A stretch of DNA of 64,000 nucleotides from Bettongia penicillata ogilbyi. Lineage: Eukaryota > Chordata > Mammalia > Diprotodontia > Potoroidae. The stretch is taken from the NCBI GenBank assembly GCA_023548195.1, contig JAJHZJ010000270.1:1240001-1304000 (forward strand), given 5' to 3'. The notes beneath the pieces were generated by a model, which had not been told where the DNA came from, searched no databases, and worked only from the letters and a program-made list of their open reading frames with translations. The number at the start of each line of letters is the position of its first letter. The first letter of the stretch is position 1. Of the stretch, positions 1 to 10,500 are shown piece after piece. The position numbers and the translations under genes are program-made.

Positions 1-367
1 TAGAAAGATGCACTTGACATACTCAGAGATAGCTTTTGGTCATATGTTGGTGTGAGAGGATGGGGAAAAGCGGGAGGGAATCTTTTCCAATTACTAGGTG
101 ATAATTTTAAATGAAAATTTGTCCTTTTTTCTATGTGTTTTTATTTTATATTCTGCCTCAGATCCCTTTTGCAAGCAAGTGGGGTCATCAATCACAAATA
201 AATGCAACATTAAAAATAAACTTTATCTGTTTTAAAAAGGTAGCAATAACAACTCTATATAGTAATGGGCCCCTCACTGGTTGAGTTCTTCTTTTTACTC
301 CAAAGCATTTTAAATTGGTCAAACCTTCACTCACTGCCTGTTTTGGAAGAAGTAGATTTTAATGTTT
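1..367. other. Unassigned intronic sequence
   Basis: AT-rich unique-looking DNA. I see no coding or repeat signature. It is presumed to lie in the IFTAP terminal intron. Confidence 0.4.
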
Positions 368-492
368 GAGAAGCTAAGTGGCGCAGTAGATGCATTGCTG
401 GACATGAGCTGAATAGAATGGGGGACTTGACTTCAGGAAGACCTGAATTCAAATCCTCCTTCAGACACTTGCTAGCTGTGTGACCCTTGACA
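368..492 (+). repeat. tRNA-derived marsupial SINE, 5' part
   Basis: It carries the head common to this SINE group: AAGCTAAGTGGCGCAGTAGAT, then TCAGGAAGACCTGAATTCAAAT (a B-box-like segment), then GCTAGCTGTGTGACCCTTGA. The 3' part is missing and the next 50 bases look like another relic. Confidence 0.75.
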
Positions 493-574
493 AAAAACCC
501 AAGCAGACATGTCCTTGGCCACATGTTTGACACCTCTGGTCTAGATCTTGAATGGCACAATCTGGGGAAAGGAA

Positions 575-830
575 ATGGAAGGGAATGAGCATTTCTACAG
601 AGCCTACTAGGTGCCAGGCACTGTGCTGAGTGCTTCACAAATGTTATCTCATTTGGTCCTCACAACCACCCTGGTCTCTGTTTTACATATAAGGAAACTG
701 AGGCACAGAAAGTTTAAAACTCATCTGTAACCCAGAAGGTCACATGTCAGGTAAGTCACAGAGTTGGGAGTTGAGTTATGGTCCTCTGACTCCATGTCCA
801 GCACTCTTTCTACTGGAATATGCTGACCTT
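575..830 (-). repeat. MIR/THER1-type CORE-SINE
   Basis: Antisense copy. The landmarks are a GTGCCAGGCACTGTGCTGAG tail, TAAGGAAACTGAGGCACAGA in the core, and the reverse of the tRNA head (GACTCCATGTCCAGCACTCT) near the right end. It is close to full length. Confidence 0.85.
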
Positions 831-1692
831 TTTCTTTAAAAGGCCATTTCTCTTGTAGGTCCTACAGTCATTGATGCCCTGCTAGGACTGGGTTGTTCTG
901 GTCAGTTTCATGCCAGCCAGCATGGTGCTGCTTAGAGCCCAGGATACATGACTTGGACATACAAAAAGCCAGCTTCTTAAACTGATGTTTGTTTGATTGA
1001 TAACAAAGGAAATGTGTTTATCAATCTGTTTTAAAAAGTTCCTAAGTTTGGAATCCCTGACTTTATATGACATTGCTGTTCGGTCATCCCAGGAGCAGAC
1101 CTTGTAGATAGACAGCACTGCATGGATTTCAGAGATGTTGCTTGGTTCGATTCAGGCCCTAACAGGAATCTTCCTTACACCCACTCCTTGACTAACCCTA
1201 GTAATGAGATGGCTTGTTCCATTTTTGGATAACCCCTAACTGCCTTCCATTGTGCCATCATAAAAAGAAAGGAAAAGAAAAACAACCTCCCTCCCCCCAA
1301 ACCCAAAGAAAGCAGGTTAGCCCAGGCTAGCAGCCCACACCACGCTGCCTCAAGGCCTGGAGTCTGAGAACCTTGTTCTTGCACAATTGGAAAAGCTGTT
1401 CTCCATGGTGGGAAGCAAGGTGCATTTCAAATAAGTCTCTGTGTTCCGGTATCAATACTTGCTCCGTTATCTCCCTGCACATGCTGTCATTGGCGGCAGC
1501 CAAGGCCTTCCTCTTCATTAATCGTCTCCTCCAAAAACTTAATTAGTGGCTTAATTAGGATCATCCTCTAGCCTGGTAGCGTCATCCTGAGCAGCCATGA
1601 ATCCCTGGATGTGTCCCATGAAGCTGATTACTTCCAGAAAAAGCTCAAGTCAAGGAAGAAAAAGATTTCTGTTTTTCACCCTCATTTTACTT
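831..1692. other. Unassigned intronic block with a candidate conserved segment
   Basis: No repeat landmarks are seen. 1400-1640 is more complex than its surroundings and holds a pair of homeodomain-like cores (AATTAGTGGCTTAATTAGG, 1540-1559) and a few CpGs. A 63-codon minus-strand open frame here has no recognisable similarity. Confidence 0.35.
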
Positions 1693-1925
1693 AGTTCCAG
1701 AGAGGAAAAACTAGGAGCAATGAATGAAAGATGCTGAAAGACCATTTTTTCTCAATATAAGGAAAAATAATTCCTGACATTTAGAACCATCTAAAATTAG
1801 AATGGGCTTCATCAGGATGTCTTGAAGCAATGGCTGGATGGCAAGGTGCCGAGGACATTCCTGCCCAGGAAGAAGATAGACCCTGTAGCCCCTGGAATCC
1901 CAACTCTGATATTCCATGGTCCTTT
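1693..1925 (+). repeat. L3/CR1-type LINE 3' end
   Basis: Landmarks occur in the right order: GGAAAAACTAGGAGCAATGA, TAAGGAAAAATAATTCCTGAC, AGAATGGGCTTCATCAGG, AGCAATGGCTGGATGGC, then AACTCTGATATTCCATGG near the end. These are the conserved 3' segments of L3/CR1 elements. The small open frames over it are chance. Confidence 0.8.
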
Positions 1926-2890
1926 GAGAGCTTTCGGGAACATACACATTTTCCCATTGTGGCAGCTTTGCTGGTCCTATGCAGAAATGAGAGGAATCAA
2001 TTCACTGATGTTGGATCTTCTGGAAAACAAATAGCAGTTGCTGATTCTGAAGACTGTGATAAAGAAGCTAAAAGCATGTTCTGCTTATTTGCCAGAGCTA
2101 AAAATTAGACCATGCATTTTGAATATGACAGTTTTCTTTTTTGCTGAAAGTTAAAATACTTTCTTTCTGCCTTTCTTATTTTTAGTGTTATGTTTTTTGA
2201 GAGATTGCCACATTGTTGCATGATAAATTCAGCGCTCTGTTTTTGTCTCGTACTTGGTCTGTCTCTTTGGGAGCAGGAAGAGTGGACCTAGAAAGCAAAT
2301 AGGTTACATGGTGTGAACTAACTTGTGAAAACCCTCACCCATCCCAGACCATCTCTGCGTGATGCAGCTCCTTCCTTCTCCCATGTGGCACTTCACCGAT
2401 CCATCGATTAGTGAATCGAGCCTGTGTGGTTCTAGTGCATAGCTTGCCATAGGTCCTCCATCGGCGATGTGCCCAGTGTGCTTGAAGCCTTAAACAGGAG
2501 ATCACATCAGGACAGGATTGCTGTCCATGTATTAGGCCCTGCTCTGACTGTAGGACTGGCAACTCGCATCCTTGTTAATGTTGAGGGTTTTTTTGGGGGG
2601 GGGAATTCTAAAATATGGGTTACCATTAGTTTGTGTCACACCCTGTTTCTTATCTACTATGTGTCTTTTCAACATTATCTTTTGGGTCACCTAGATTTTG
2701 AATCTTCTGAGATTTTTGTTTTTGTGACTTCCAGGCATGAGTAACACTGGGAAAATATGTTAAAAAAATGTGCTTTTTTATCAAGCAGAAGCTTGAGGCC
2801 TCTGAAAATGCTACACTCTAGATGGAATGTTTCTTTTTCCTCCTCAATTATGGGCCCATTTGATTGTCTATTCTCAATATGTTTCCAAGA
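1926..2890. other. Unassigned intronic block
   Basis: Contains a G-run near 2596-2604. A mildly CpG-bearing unique stretch (2330-2570) with CGATCCATCGATTAGTGAATC has no repeat landmark I recognise. No credible exon. Confidence 0.35.
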
Positions 2891-3185
2891 TGTGTGTGTG
2901 TGTGTGTGTGTGTATATGTATATATATACACATATATATGTATACACACACATATATACACACACACATATATACACACACACACATGCACATACATGTG
3001 TATATACCCATACACACACATATATATATATGTATATATTATATAGGAATCTATGTGATTGGTTATATGTATGTATATATTCAGATATGTATGTACACAC
3101 TGATTGACTTCTCATATATAAAATGCACATACATTTGTGTATTTGTCTATGTCTCTTTCTCTGTCTATCCATCTATCTATCTCTC
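2891..3185. repeat. Compound microsatellite (TG)n-(TA)n-(CA)n-(CTAT)n
   Basis: A run of TG units is followed by alternating TA/CA steps and ends in CTAT units. Tyr/Ile/Cys- or Thr/His-rich open frames on both strands come from this repeat. Confidence 0.95.
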
Positions 3186-3344
3186 CATCCTCAGTGAGTT
3201 ACCCATCCAACTTGAATGTTACAATATGGACATTTATATTTATTATCTCTAACTATGTGAATTGCTGGGCTGATCTCTTTTGAGTGGCCATGGTTATCAC
3301 TGAGGAGTGATAGTGATCCAGGGCTCAGTGCTATCTGGAAAATG

Positions 3345-3412
3345 CCATCCATTAATCAATAAGCATTTATTAAGCACCTACTGCATATGTATCAGGCATT
3401 GGCAGATGGAAG
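3345..3412 (-). repeat. L2-type LINE 3' end, antisense
   Basis: The head AATCAATAAGCATTTATTAA, then GCACCTACTGCATATG, is the reverse complement of the L2 terminus (the AATAAATGCTT-type end). Confidence 0.7.
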
Positions 3413-3479
3413 TAGGATAAGCCAATCTATTAAAAGCAAAGCCATCTAAAAAAACCCTTAGAATCTCACTATACACCTT

Positions 3480-4435
3480 GCCATAGAAATGTATGGATCA
3501 TAACTCTCTGTTTTGGTAAAAATGACCCTCATGTGAGGTAAGAACCTTAAATTTTACATCAGAATCCAATCTTGCACTTTAGACTGGGCCTCTTGCTTGT
3601 GTATAGTGTCTTTGTGGTGTTTTGAATATTATTGGCTAGTAGATGATTTAGTGAAATTGTGTTTTGGTGAAAGGGTCAAGTGAACTCTTCTTTCTTCCCT
3701 AGAGCTGCTGCTGCTTCCAGGAGAGGTAGAAGAGGAGGCACATTTCCCTGTCTCAGGCTATGTTCCTTCTTTTGACCAAAATTCTCACCCTGAACCGAAG
3801 CCTTGGCCAACAGAAGAGCTGGCATGCAGGCATTTGGAGGAGGTACCCTTCCCTGCAGCCCATTCACTTCTGTCTCCCACAGGATCAAATGCAGGGCATG
3901 GCACGGGGTGAGGAGGGGCTGCGATGGAACTCTCAGGAAGTACAAGGGTTCTGGGGCTCACTATTTTTTTTCCCGTGTCACTTGATGAACTTGAAGGTTT
4001 TCACATTTTTCATCCATCTTTATGGATGTTTAAAATTAAAGCTGCTTCCTCATAAGTCCTCCTCACTGCCAATCGTAATCAGCTTATTTGTTTCTTTTGG
4101 AACATTTAGTGCAATTGTGCTCTTTTGCAGAACTGATTTTCACGTTGTGCTCTGAGTCAGTCCTGTCTGGACACTTGAAGAACAGTTTCCTTGCCCACCT
4201 TTAGTTCATCTGGTCACTTTTTGCTCATGGTTGCATTTTGCAGTTCCAGCAAAACTTTGCCATTGCAGATCTTGTATTTTCAAAGTTATTTGTCTGAGGT
4301 CATTATATAAGTCTTAGAAAACAGTACCCCAAGAGGAGCCATTTTTTCCTTGGGTTCAAGAAAGATCTTGACCTTTATTCACCTCTCATGTTGATGGGTG
4401 GGAGGCGAAAGACTTTGTCACAAGGCATTTATTTG
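3480..4435. other. Unassigned intronic block
   Basis: No repeat landmarks. 3690-3950 is relatively GC-rich and follows a TCTTCCCTAG acceptor-like string, but its frames match no protein I know. 4060-4150 is AT-rich and of high complexity. Confidence 0.3.
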
Positions 4436-4439
4436 GCAA

Positions 4440-4640
4440 AGCTGGCGTGGAAGAAAGAGGGCATAATTTGAAGTCAGTGGACTAGGGTTTGAGTCCTGGC
4501 CATATTCCTGATTAGCATGGAAAACCAGGAGACCCTTGGCGAGTCACGTTCCTTCTGTGGCTTCAAACTCCTTGTCTGAACATGGAGGCATTGCATTAGA
4601 GATCTCTGAGGTTGCTCCCAACTCTCAATCTCTGAAACTG
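4440..4640 (+). repeat. MIR3-type CORE-SINE with L3-like tail
   Basis: It has the tRNA-like segment GGTTTGAGTCCTGGCC and the core with AGTCACGTTCCTTCTG. The tail GATCTCTGAGGTTGCTCCCA, with CTCAATCTCTGA, resembles the L3/CR1 terminus. Confidence 0.7.
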
Positions 4641-5299
4641 GGTTCCTAAGGTTTCCTTAATTACTTGGTTTCTTAAAAATATCCCAGAAGCATTTCTTGA
4701 TTGTAGGAGGTATATGGTCATTGGGGAATTTTAACAGTGAAACCTTTAAAAAAAAATCTTCTCTACAAATTGGTGTACAATTAATGTGAAGAATTTGTAT
4801 TATGAAATCTTTCTACTGGAAGCCATCAATGCATCATATTTCAATATTGACCTTTCCTCTTGGAACTTTTGTCTCTCTGCAGTCACGTGGGAGGCACTAG
4901 GATGTTTTGGCCTTCTATCACACTGTTAAGACGGTTGACAGACCAACTAGTAGGAACAGCCTCCTTTGAGTATGATTTTGTAATTAAGAATTTCCTGCCT
5001 TTCCCAAATGCAAGCAGCTCAGATTACTAGGTTGTTTCCATCAGGATTCCGTTTATTTTATAGGCTGTCTCTTTCTTGATTTGCAGCATGATTACAAAGT
5101 TTATTAGAGCAGTCAGTGGTTGCAGCACCTGACAGAGTTTGACAGTTGTTATTAAATGATTTTGGTTGTTGGGCAAAAAAGGATGAACTCTTTGTGGAGC
5201 CCTTCAGACGGATGACAAAGTGCTAGCTAAATTCTATACTTACAGCAGTGGTTTTTGAAAGAAACTTCTGGGAAAAGCAAGATAACGTGGCTAACACTC
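4641..5299. other. Unassigned intronic block
   Basis: AT-rich unique-looking sequence with no repeat or coding signal recognised. Confidence 0.3.
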
Positions 5300-5610
5300 C
5301 CATTAGCTGTCCTAGGTATGGTGGGAAAAGTCATTTAACTCCTCTGACCCTCTGTTTCCTCATCTAGAAAATGAGAATTGTTATACTGTCTTTCTTTGTA
5401 TATAATACACACATGCATGCACATGTACATGTGTACATAGACTGTGCGTGTGTGTGCATGTGCGTATGTAAACTTTCAGGTTTGCAGGGTGACTTCCTTA
5501 CAACACTTGTCTTGGTAAATGTCTTGCTGGATTTATGAAGATGGAGGGCTGTAAGGTGTTTGCCATCACAAAGTGCTGTGTAAATGTGAGTTGTAATTAT
5601 TTTTGTTATT
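5300..5610 (+). repeat. MIR-type SINE split by a (TG/CATG) microsatellite
   Basis: The core CATTTAACTCCTCTGACCCT and CTCATCTAGAAAATGAGAAT lies at 5330-5395. The expected 3' end (AAGTGCTGTGTAAATG, then TTATTTTTGTTATTATT) appears at 5571-5610. Between them is a TG/CATG-rich stretch from 5400 to about 5470 plus filler. Confidence 0.65.
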
Positions 5611-6130
5611 ATTGACACACTTGAGGCCTGAGGGCAGATATCTCTAGATGAAGGCTCTATCATAATGCCTGTGTTGAATGTTTTGTTCTTAACACTGGGG
5701 AGCTGCCTTGTGATTGCTAGGGAGGGACCCTTCTTAGATCTACAACAGTTCCGCTGACTGTTTCTACACTTACCAATTCTGCCCTTTCCCCTTTGGAACC
5801 TACCACCTTCTTCTAGTGCTTCACATTGTCTGTGAAAGAACACCAGGATTTATTAGTTCTCACTGCTTGAATTATAGAAATGGGGTAGTTAGAAGTTCTG
5901 AGGATGTTAAATGTGGTAGAAGCTCAACCTGATTCTCTCTGATTTCATGTTCCAAAAGAAAAAAAATAACATAAATCTCTCTAGAATTAGGTAAACCTTT
6001 CTTCCATTTTGGTAATATCCCTTGGCATGATGGGCAGAATGATTTGCATATAAATGTACTATCCAACTGATCCTGCTAAATATTTGGAAAGGGAGAACAA
6101 ATCCATAACCCCCTTTCAAAGATGTAAAAA
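5611..6130. other. Unassigned intronic block
   Basis: No recognised repeat or coding feature. Confidence 0.3.
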
Positions 6131-6134
6131 CAGA

Positions 6135-6722
6135 ACTCTAGGAATCACTCAATAAATGTGTACTTAGTGAGTAGCTACTCTGTGGTGCCCGCTGTGCTAG
6201 GTGTGGAGGGAACAAATCCAGAGAATGAAACAGTCCCTACCCTCCTGCAGCTCACAGTCCAATGGAGGAGGCCACAACTAAGGTTAGATGGAGACGCCAT
6301 AAATATGAAGTGAATAAACACAGATATATCCAGCGCAGTTAAACGTAAGGCCTTTGGGGAGGGAGGGGCTCAGAAGACAGTACGAGAGGCTGAAAGGACT
6401 TTGTGAGGCAGAGGGTAGGAGGGAATGTATTGTAGGCACAGTGGGTTGATTTATCCCAGGAGTCCTTCAAAGACATGGAAGTGGGAGGTGCAGTGTTATA
6501 CATGATAGCTAGAGAGAAGGCAGAGTGCGGCAGGGGCACTGATGTCCACAGAGGCTGCAAATATGGATTGGGGCCAGGTTGTATGGGGCTTTAAAAGCCA
6601 CAGAGGATTTTATATTTTAACCTCAAGGGAATAGGAAGCCACTGAATTTGATTGAACTGGAGAGTTAATTACTTTGGCAGCATCATGTAGGGTGGATCAG
6701 AGTAGGAGTGGCATGGGGAGGC
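6135..6722 (-). repeat. Ancient L2-like LINE relic
   Basis: It starts with an antisense L2 head (TCACTCAATAAATGTGTACT, GTGCCCGCTGTGCTAGGTGT, CCCTACCCTCCTGCAGCTCACA). It runs into a GA-rich segment (AGGAAGCCACTGAATTTGAT, then ACTTTGGCAGCATC) often met next to such heads. Family assignment of the right half is uncertain. Confidence 0.55.
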
Positions 6723-6724
6723 CT

Positions 6725-7612
6725 GCTCTATTTTTTAAATTTTTTAGAAACATTTTTTGTATTTATTTAGTATTTAATTTTTTCCCAGTTACATGTAGAA
6801 ACAATTTTTAACATTTATTTTTAAAATTTTGAGTTCCAAATTCTCTTTCTACCTTGCCCTCCCTGCCATTGAGAAGGCAAGCAATTCCATGTAGGTAATA
6901 CATGTTTTGTCATGCAAAAATATCTGTAATAGTCATGTTGTAAAAGAAAACATAGACAAAAATAACTCAAGAAAAATAAAGTTTAAAAAAGTCTGCTTCA
7001 ATCCGTATTCAGACATCCTCAGTTCCTTTTCTGGGGATCCATAGCATTTTTCATCCTAAGTCCTTCAGAATTGTCATGGATCATTATATTGCTGAGGATA
7101 GCTAAGTCATTCACCGCTTACGATCTTAGGATATTTGCTCTTACTTTGTACATAATACATTTTACTTTGCATCAGCCCATGCAAGCCTTTTCAGATTTTT
7201 CTGAGAGCATCCTGCTCATCATTTCTTAAAGTACAATAGTATTCGATTTCAATTACATAGCACAACTTGCTCAGCCATTTCCATTGATGGGCATCCTCTC
7301 AGTTTCTAATTCTTTACCTCCAGAAAAGAGTTGCTATCAATATTTTTGTACGTATAGGTCCTTTTCCTTTTTTTTAGAATCTCTTTTGGGATATGGACCT
7401 AGTAGTGCTATTGCTAGGTCAAAGGGTATGCATGGTTTTATAGCCCTTTGGGCATAGTTCCAATTTGCTCTATAGAATGGTTGAGTTAGTTTACAACTCC
7501 ACCAACAGTGCATTAGTGTCTCATTCTTCCCACGTCCCTTCCAATGTATATCATTTGCCTTTTCTGCCCTATTAGCCAGTCTAATGGTATGAGGTAGAAT
7601 CTCAGGATTGTT
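6725..7612 (-). mobile_element. L1 3' portion, 5'-truncated
   Basis: The left edge is T-rich (the antisense poly(A) end). It is followed by the marsupial L1 3'UTR hallmark TTTTGAGTTCCAAATTCTCT and GAAGGCAAGCAATTCCATGT. 7250-7610 holds the reverse complement of the 3'-proximal L1 segment with GGTCAAAGGGTATGCATGGT and ACAACTCCACCAACAGTGCA. No clean target duplication was found. Confidence 0.8.
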
Positions 7613-7619
7613 TGAATCC

Positions 7620-7655
7620 TCCTCCTCCTCCTCCTCCTCCCTCTCTCTCTGTTTA
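7620..7655. repeat. (TCC)n/(TC)n simple repeat
   Basis: Eight consecutive TCC units followed by CT units. Confidence 0.9.
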
Positions 7656-7684
7656 ATGAAGGGGAGTACATGTTGTCATATATA

Positions 7685-7838
7685 AACTGCTTGGGGGCAA
7701 GGATTGTTTCATTTGTAAGCTTTTTTTAGTGCTGTTATATAAATGTTGGCTATTAGTATTAATTTCTGTCTTTGTATCCATAGTGCTTAGTAAAGTTCTT
7801 GACAAAGAGTAGGTACTTAATAGTTACTTTCTGATCTA
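7685..7838 (+). repeat. L2-type 3' end, interrupted at 7838 by an L1 fragment
   Basis: AACTGCTTGGGGGCAAGGAT, TTTGTATCCATAGTGCTTAG and GAGTAGGTACTTAATAG follow the order of the L2 3' terminus. The last 14 bases are the left copy of the target duplication of the next element. Confidence 0.65.
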
Positions 7839-8039
7839 CTCATTGGCTTTTTGAACCTCTTTTGCCAGTTGAGTTAGCCTATTTTTCAAGGTGTTATTTT
7901 CTTCAGCATTTTTTTGGGTCTCCTTTACCAAGGTATTGACCTGTTTTGCATGCTTTTCTTGCATCTCTTTCATTTCTCTTCCCAGTTTTTCCTCCACCTG
8001 TCTAACTTGATTTTCAAAATCCTTTTTGAGCTCTTCCAT
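7836..8039 (-). pseudogene. L1 ORF1 N-terminal coiled-coil fragment
   Basis: About 67 open codons are rich in Glu, Lys and Gln with heptad-like spacing (EKLGREMKEMQEKHAKQV, then NAEENNTLKNRLTQL). That is the trimerising coiled coil of L1 ORF1p. RRM and C-terminal domains are absent because the element ends here. The true ORF1 start may lie upstream of this Met. Not a host gene. Confidence 0.85.
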
Positions 8040-8399
8040 GGCCTGAGCCCATTGGATATCTATTTCAGATGTTTGGGATACAGAGGCCTTGACTTCTATG
8101 TCTTTCCCTGATGGTAAGCATTGTTCTTCCTCATGGGAAAGGAAAACATCTGTTCACCAGGAAAGTAACCTTCTGTGGTCTTATTTTTTTTCCCTCTTCT
8201 GGGCATTTTCCCAGCCAGTTACTTGACTTCTGAGATTCCTCTCCACCCCCGCCTAGATCCGCCCAGCTAGTGCTTAGGGTCTGAGATTCAAATGCTATTC
8301 CCCAGCCTCAGAGCTTTCAGCTGGGGGTGGGGCTGCTATTCAGGGTAAGATTAAATTCAGGTTCTCAGGTGGGGGCAGGGCCACCTCCCAGGCTCAGTT

Positions 8400-8700
8400 C
8401 CCTCTGGGGATTTATGCGGAGACCTTCAGTAATGGAGCGGAACTCCCGTCTGCTCTGGGAGTCCCGGGCCGCCACTGCCTCTGCCACTGCCTCCCTAGGG
8501 GGCCTGAGTTATGGAGACACCCCGCTCCCCTCTCAGCCAGCCCAGAAGGCTCTCTCACTGACCTGTAGCACCTGTGGGTGGAGGGACCTTCGCGGCTGCC
8601 AGAGGTTCCGTCCCTGAAGCCTGCTCGGATCTGCTCCTCTCAGAGCCGCGCGGCCAGGGCAGGGCTGGGCTCAGCTCTGGGTCCGGTGCGCGACGGACCT
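8400..8700. promoter_or_regulatory. CpG-rich L1 5'UTR, internal promoter region
   Basis: This stretch has many CpGs (for example GAGCCGCGCGGCC at 8644-8656 and GGTGCGCGACGG at 8685-8696) in an otherwise CpG-poor window. It lies within the L1 5'UTR, where the L1 promoter resides. Present activity is unknown. Confidence 0.6.
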
Positions 8701-8853
8701 TTGGTGCTAGTTTTTCAGGGCTCTCTGGAATGGAGATCTCCTCCACTCCATTGCTGCACGGCTTCCACTGCTCCAGAATTTGTGGGGAGTTCTTTTTACA
8801 GGAAATTTATGGGTTGTGGGTTCGGAGCTAGCATATGTGAATCTTTCTACTCT

Positions 8854-8863
8854 GCCATCTTGG
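8854..8863 (-). promoter_or_regulatory. YY1-like site at the L1 5' end
   Basis: GCCATCTTGG (minus strand CCAAGATGGC) sits within 20 bases of the L1 start. A YY1 site at that place is known to set the start in human L1. The same string, with one change, recurs at 52087-52096 in the HAL1. Confidence 0.6.
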
Positions 8864-8885
8864 CTCCTCCCTACTTTCTGATCTA

Positions 8886-10285
8886 ATTTTGAAGCACTCA
8901 TCCAACCTTTGCTTGAAGTTTGGTATGATTCAATTTTGTTCCTGCTTAAGGTTTTAGATATATGTGTTTTATCATTAGTCAGACATTCTTCAGAAATCTT
9001 AAGTTCTCTATATGTGTCTTGCTATTGTGTTCCAAGTAATCTGAGAACATTCAACCAGCTTTATTGGGCAAAAAGGAGTTCACCTTAGGGAGGTGAAAAT
9101 TGCATGCTTTTAATTCAAAAGCAAGGGAAAAAACGGGAATCTGTAAAGCACAAAGAGGAGGAGCTCTTTGGTGTACTTTAAAATTAATAACCATTTCTGT
9201 GTGAAGAATTTCTGCTTTGCCTGTTCTTAATAGACTTTTAAAGTTCTCATCTCCAAATAGTTTATTTATACCATTTCTCTGCAAAATAACCTCCAGCTAC
9301 ATTCTGCTGTTATTGATATGAGCATTAAGTTATTTTCCCTTAATTTGGACGTGTGGTCCTGTGAATGAAAATGATTCTTTCCTTAACACCCTCTCCGTTA
9401 GAGTAAGTCACATGGGCAATTCTAGGAAAACTGACAGGTTTTCTAATAGTGCACAAATTCTATTCCCAAAGAGTGCACAAAAAAGATTTCAATTAGATCT
9501 GAAATTAGACACCTGAAATCCACATATTTCTCTCAGCTCCTTAGGCAAAAATAACAAGTTAATAACTTGGTTTGCAACTTTTTTTTTTTGTTCACTGGCA
9601 GGGGGTTCAGTGTTCTATTGTGCAAATTCTTCCCTTTGAAATAAATTAGAATTTCAGTTTGCAGTCTAAAGGTGTATTCTCCCTACATAGGAAATTGGAA
9701 CAAACTAAAACTTGAAAGAAGAAGAACTCCCAAAGCATTCCTCAGAAGAGATGCAGCTGCATTGGATCATAAAAGCTGTACTTTGAATTTATATCTGTAT
9801 CTCTATACATACATCCACACATATGTACATACATATACATCCTTTTGGGGTCAGAATTTGAATTCTTTCATTTCCATATTCACGAAAATAATTAAAATGA
9901 AGATTGTTCGATAATTTTTTCTTCAGTATGTGTTGGTATGTGTCCAGTATGTAGCTAACACACCTAATACTGGTAAGAAAAGAGAAAATGGGGCATCTCG
10001 TTGTGGGGGTGGTAAGATAGTTTTAGCCGTTCAAAGAAAATGTCACACTGATCAAGTGTATGATTTCCTCAAAATATAGTTGTTTTATTTGGTGCCTCTT
10101 GTCTTTGCATCATCGTTCTTTCAAACCCTCCCTAAGCTCTAGCTGGAGCCCTTCCCTGTGACAGAAAAATGTTGAGCAAAAATATCCTCTGCAAAAGGTG
10201 ATCAGTTTTCTATCCTCAGTGCTCTCTATTCTTGGCTTTTTTTGCTGCAAAGGGGAAGATGTTTCACTGTTTTCTGTCACCTTAT
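8886..10285. other. Unassigned intronic block
   Basis: No repeat landmarks apart from a T-run near 9577 and a short TAC/CAT-rich tract at 9800-9842. 9300-9420 is AT-rich and of high complexity, and is a possible conserved element. Confidence 0.3.
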
Positions 10286-10289
10286 TTAG

Positions 10290-10500
10290 CATTTGGCTTC
10301 ATTTTTATTTATCTCTTCATTTACATTTTTATAGGCATATTGTTCTCCTGGCTTTGTTTATAATATTCTGTACCAGTTCATACAAATCTTTCCACATTTT
10401 TCTGAATTCTTCCTATTAACCAATTCTTACTACTCAATAATATCCCATCATATTATAAACCATTATACTTTGAAGCATTTTTCGGTTTTTCTAGGTTTTG
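10290..10500 (-). mobile_element. Degenerate L1 fragment
   Basis: TATTGTTCTCCTGGCTTTGT, CCAGTTCATACAAATCTTTCC and TACTCAATAATATCCCATCA align by eye with the antisense L1 3'-proximal segment that is also present at 7150-7260. Confidence 0.65.

Larger units (their letters stand above)
7839..8871 (-). mobile_element. L1 5' end only (5'UTR plus start of ORF1), no poly(A)
   Basis: Reading on the minus strand, the element starts at 8871 with GGGAGGAGCCAAGATGGCAG, the same kind of start as other mammalian L1s. It runs through a CpG-rich 5'UTR into an ORF1 coiled coil beginning MEELKKDFENQVRQVEEK at 8039. It stops inside ORF1 at 7839. Fourteen identical bases flank it: TACTTTCTGATCTA at 7825-7838 and 8872-8885. 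There is no poly(A) and no 3'UTR. It is neither a usual 5'-truncated copy nor an intact L1. Confidence 0.88.

Noticed and set aside
368..492. A tRNA gene, because of the B-box-like GAATTCAAATCC segment
   Set aside because: No cloverleaf can be drawn; the segment belongs to a tRNA-derived SINE present many times in the window.
1822..2108. 92-codon plus-strand frame as an IFTAP exon
   Set aside because: The first half overlaps L3/CR1 3'-end landmarks, and the peptide does not match what I recall of IFTAP.
2687..3252. Open frames of 116-161 codons rich in Tyr, Ile, Cys, His and Thr
   Set aside because: Created by the TG/TA/CA microsatellite at 2891-3185.
5364..5843. 159-codon minus-strand open frame
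   Set aside because: Overlaps a MIR-type SINE and a TG/CATG microsatellite; no domain signature.
8327..8886. CpG-rich segment as a host-gene promoter with 96-102-codon frames
   Set aside because: The segment lies wholly inside the L1 5'UTR bounded by a target duplication; the frames match nothing known.
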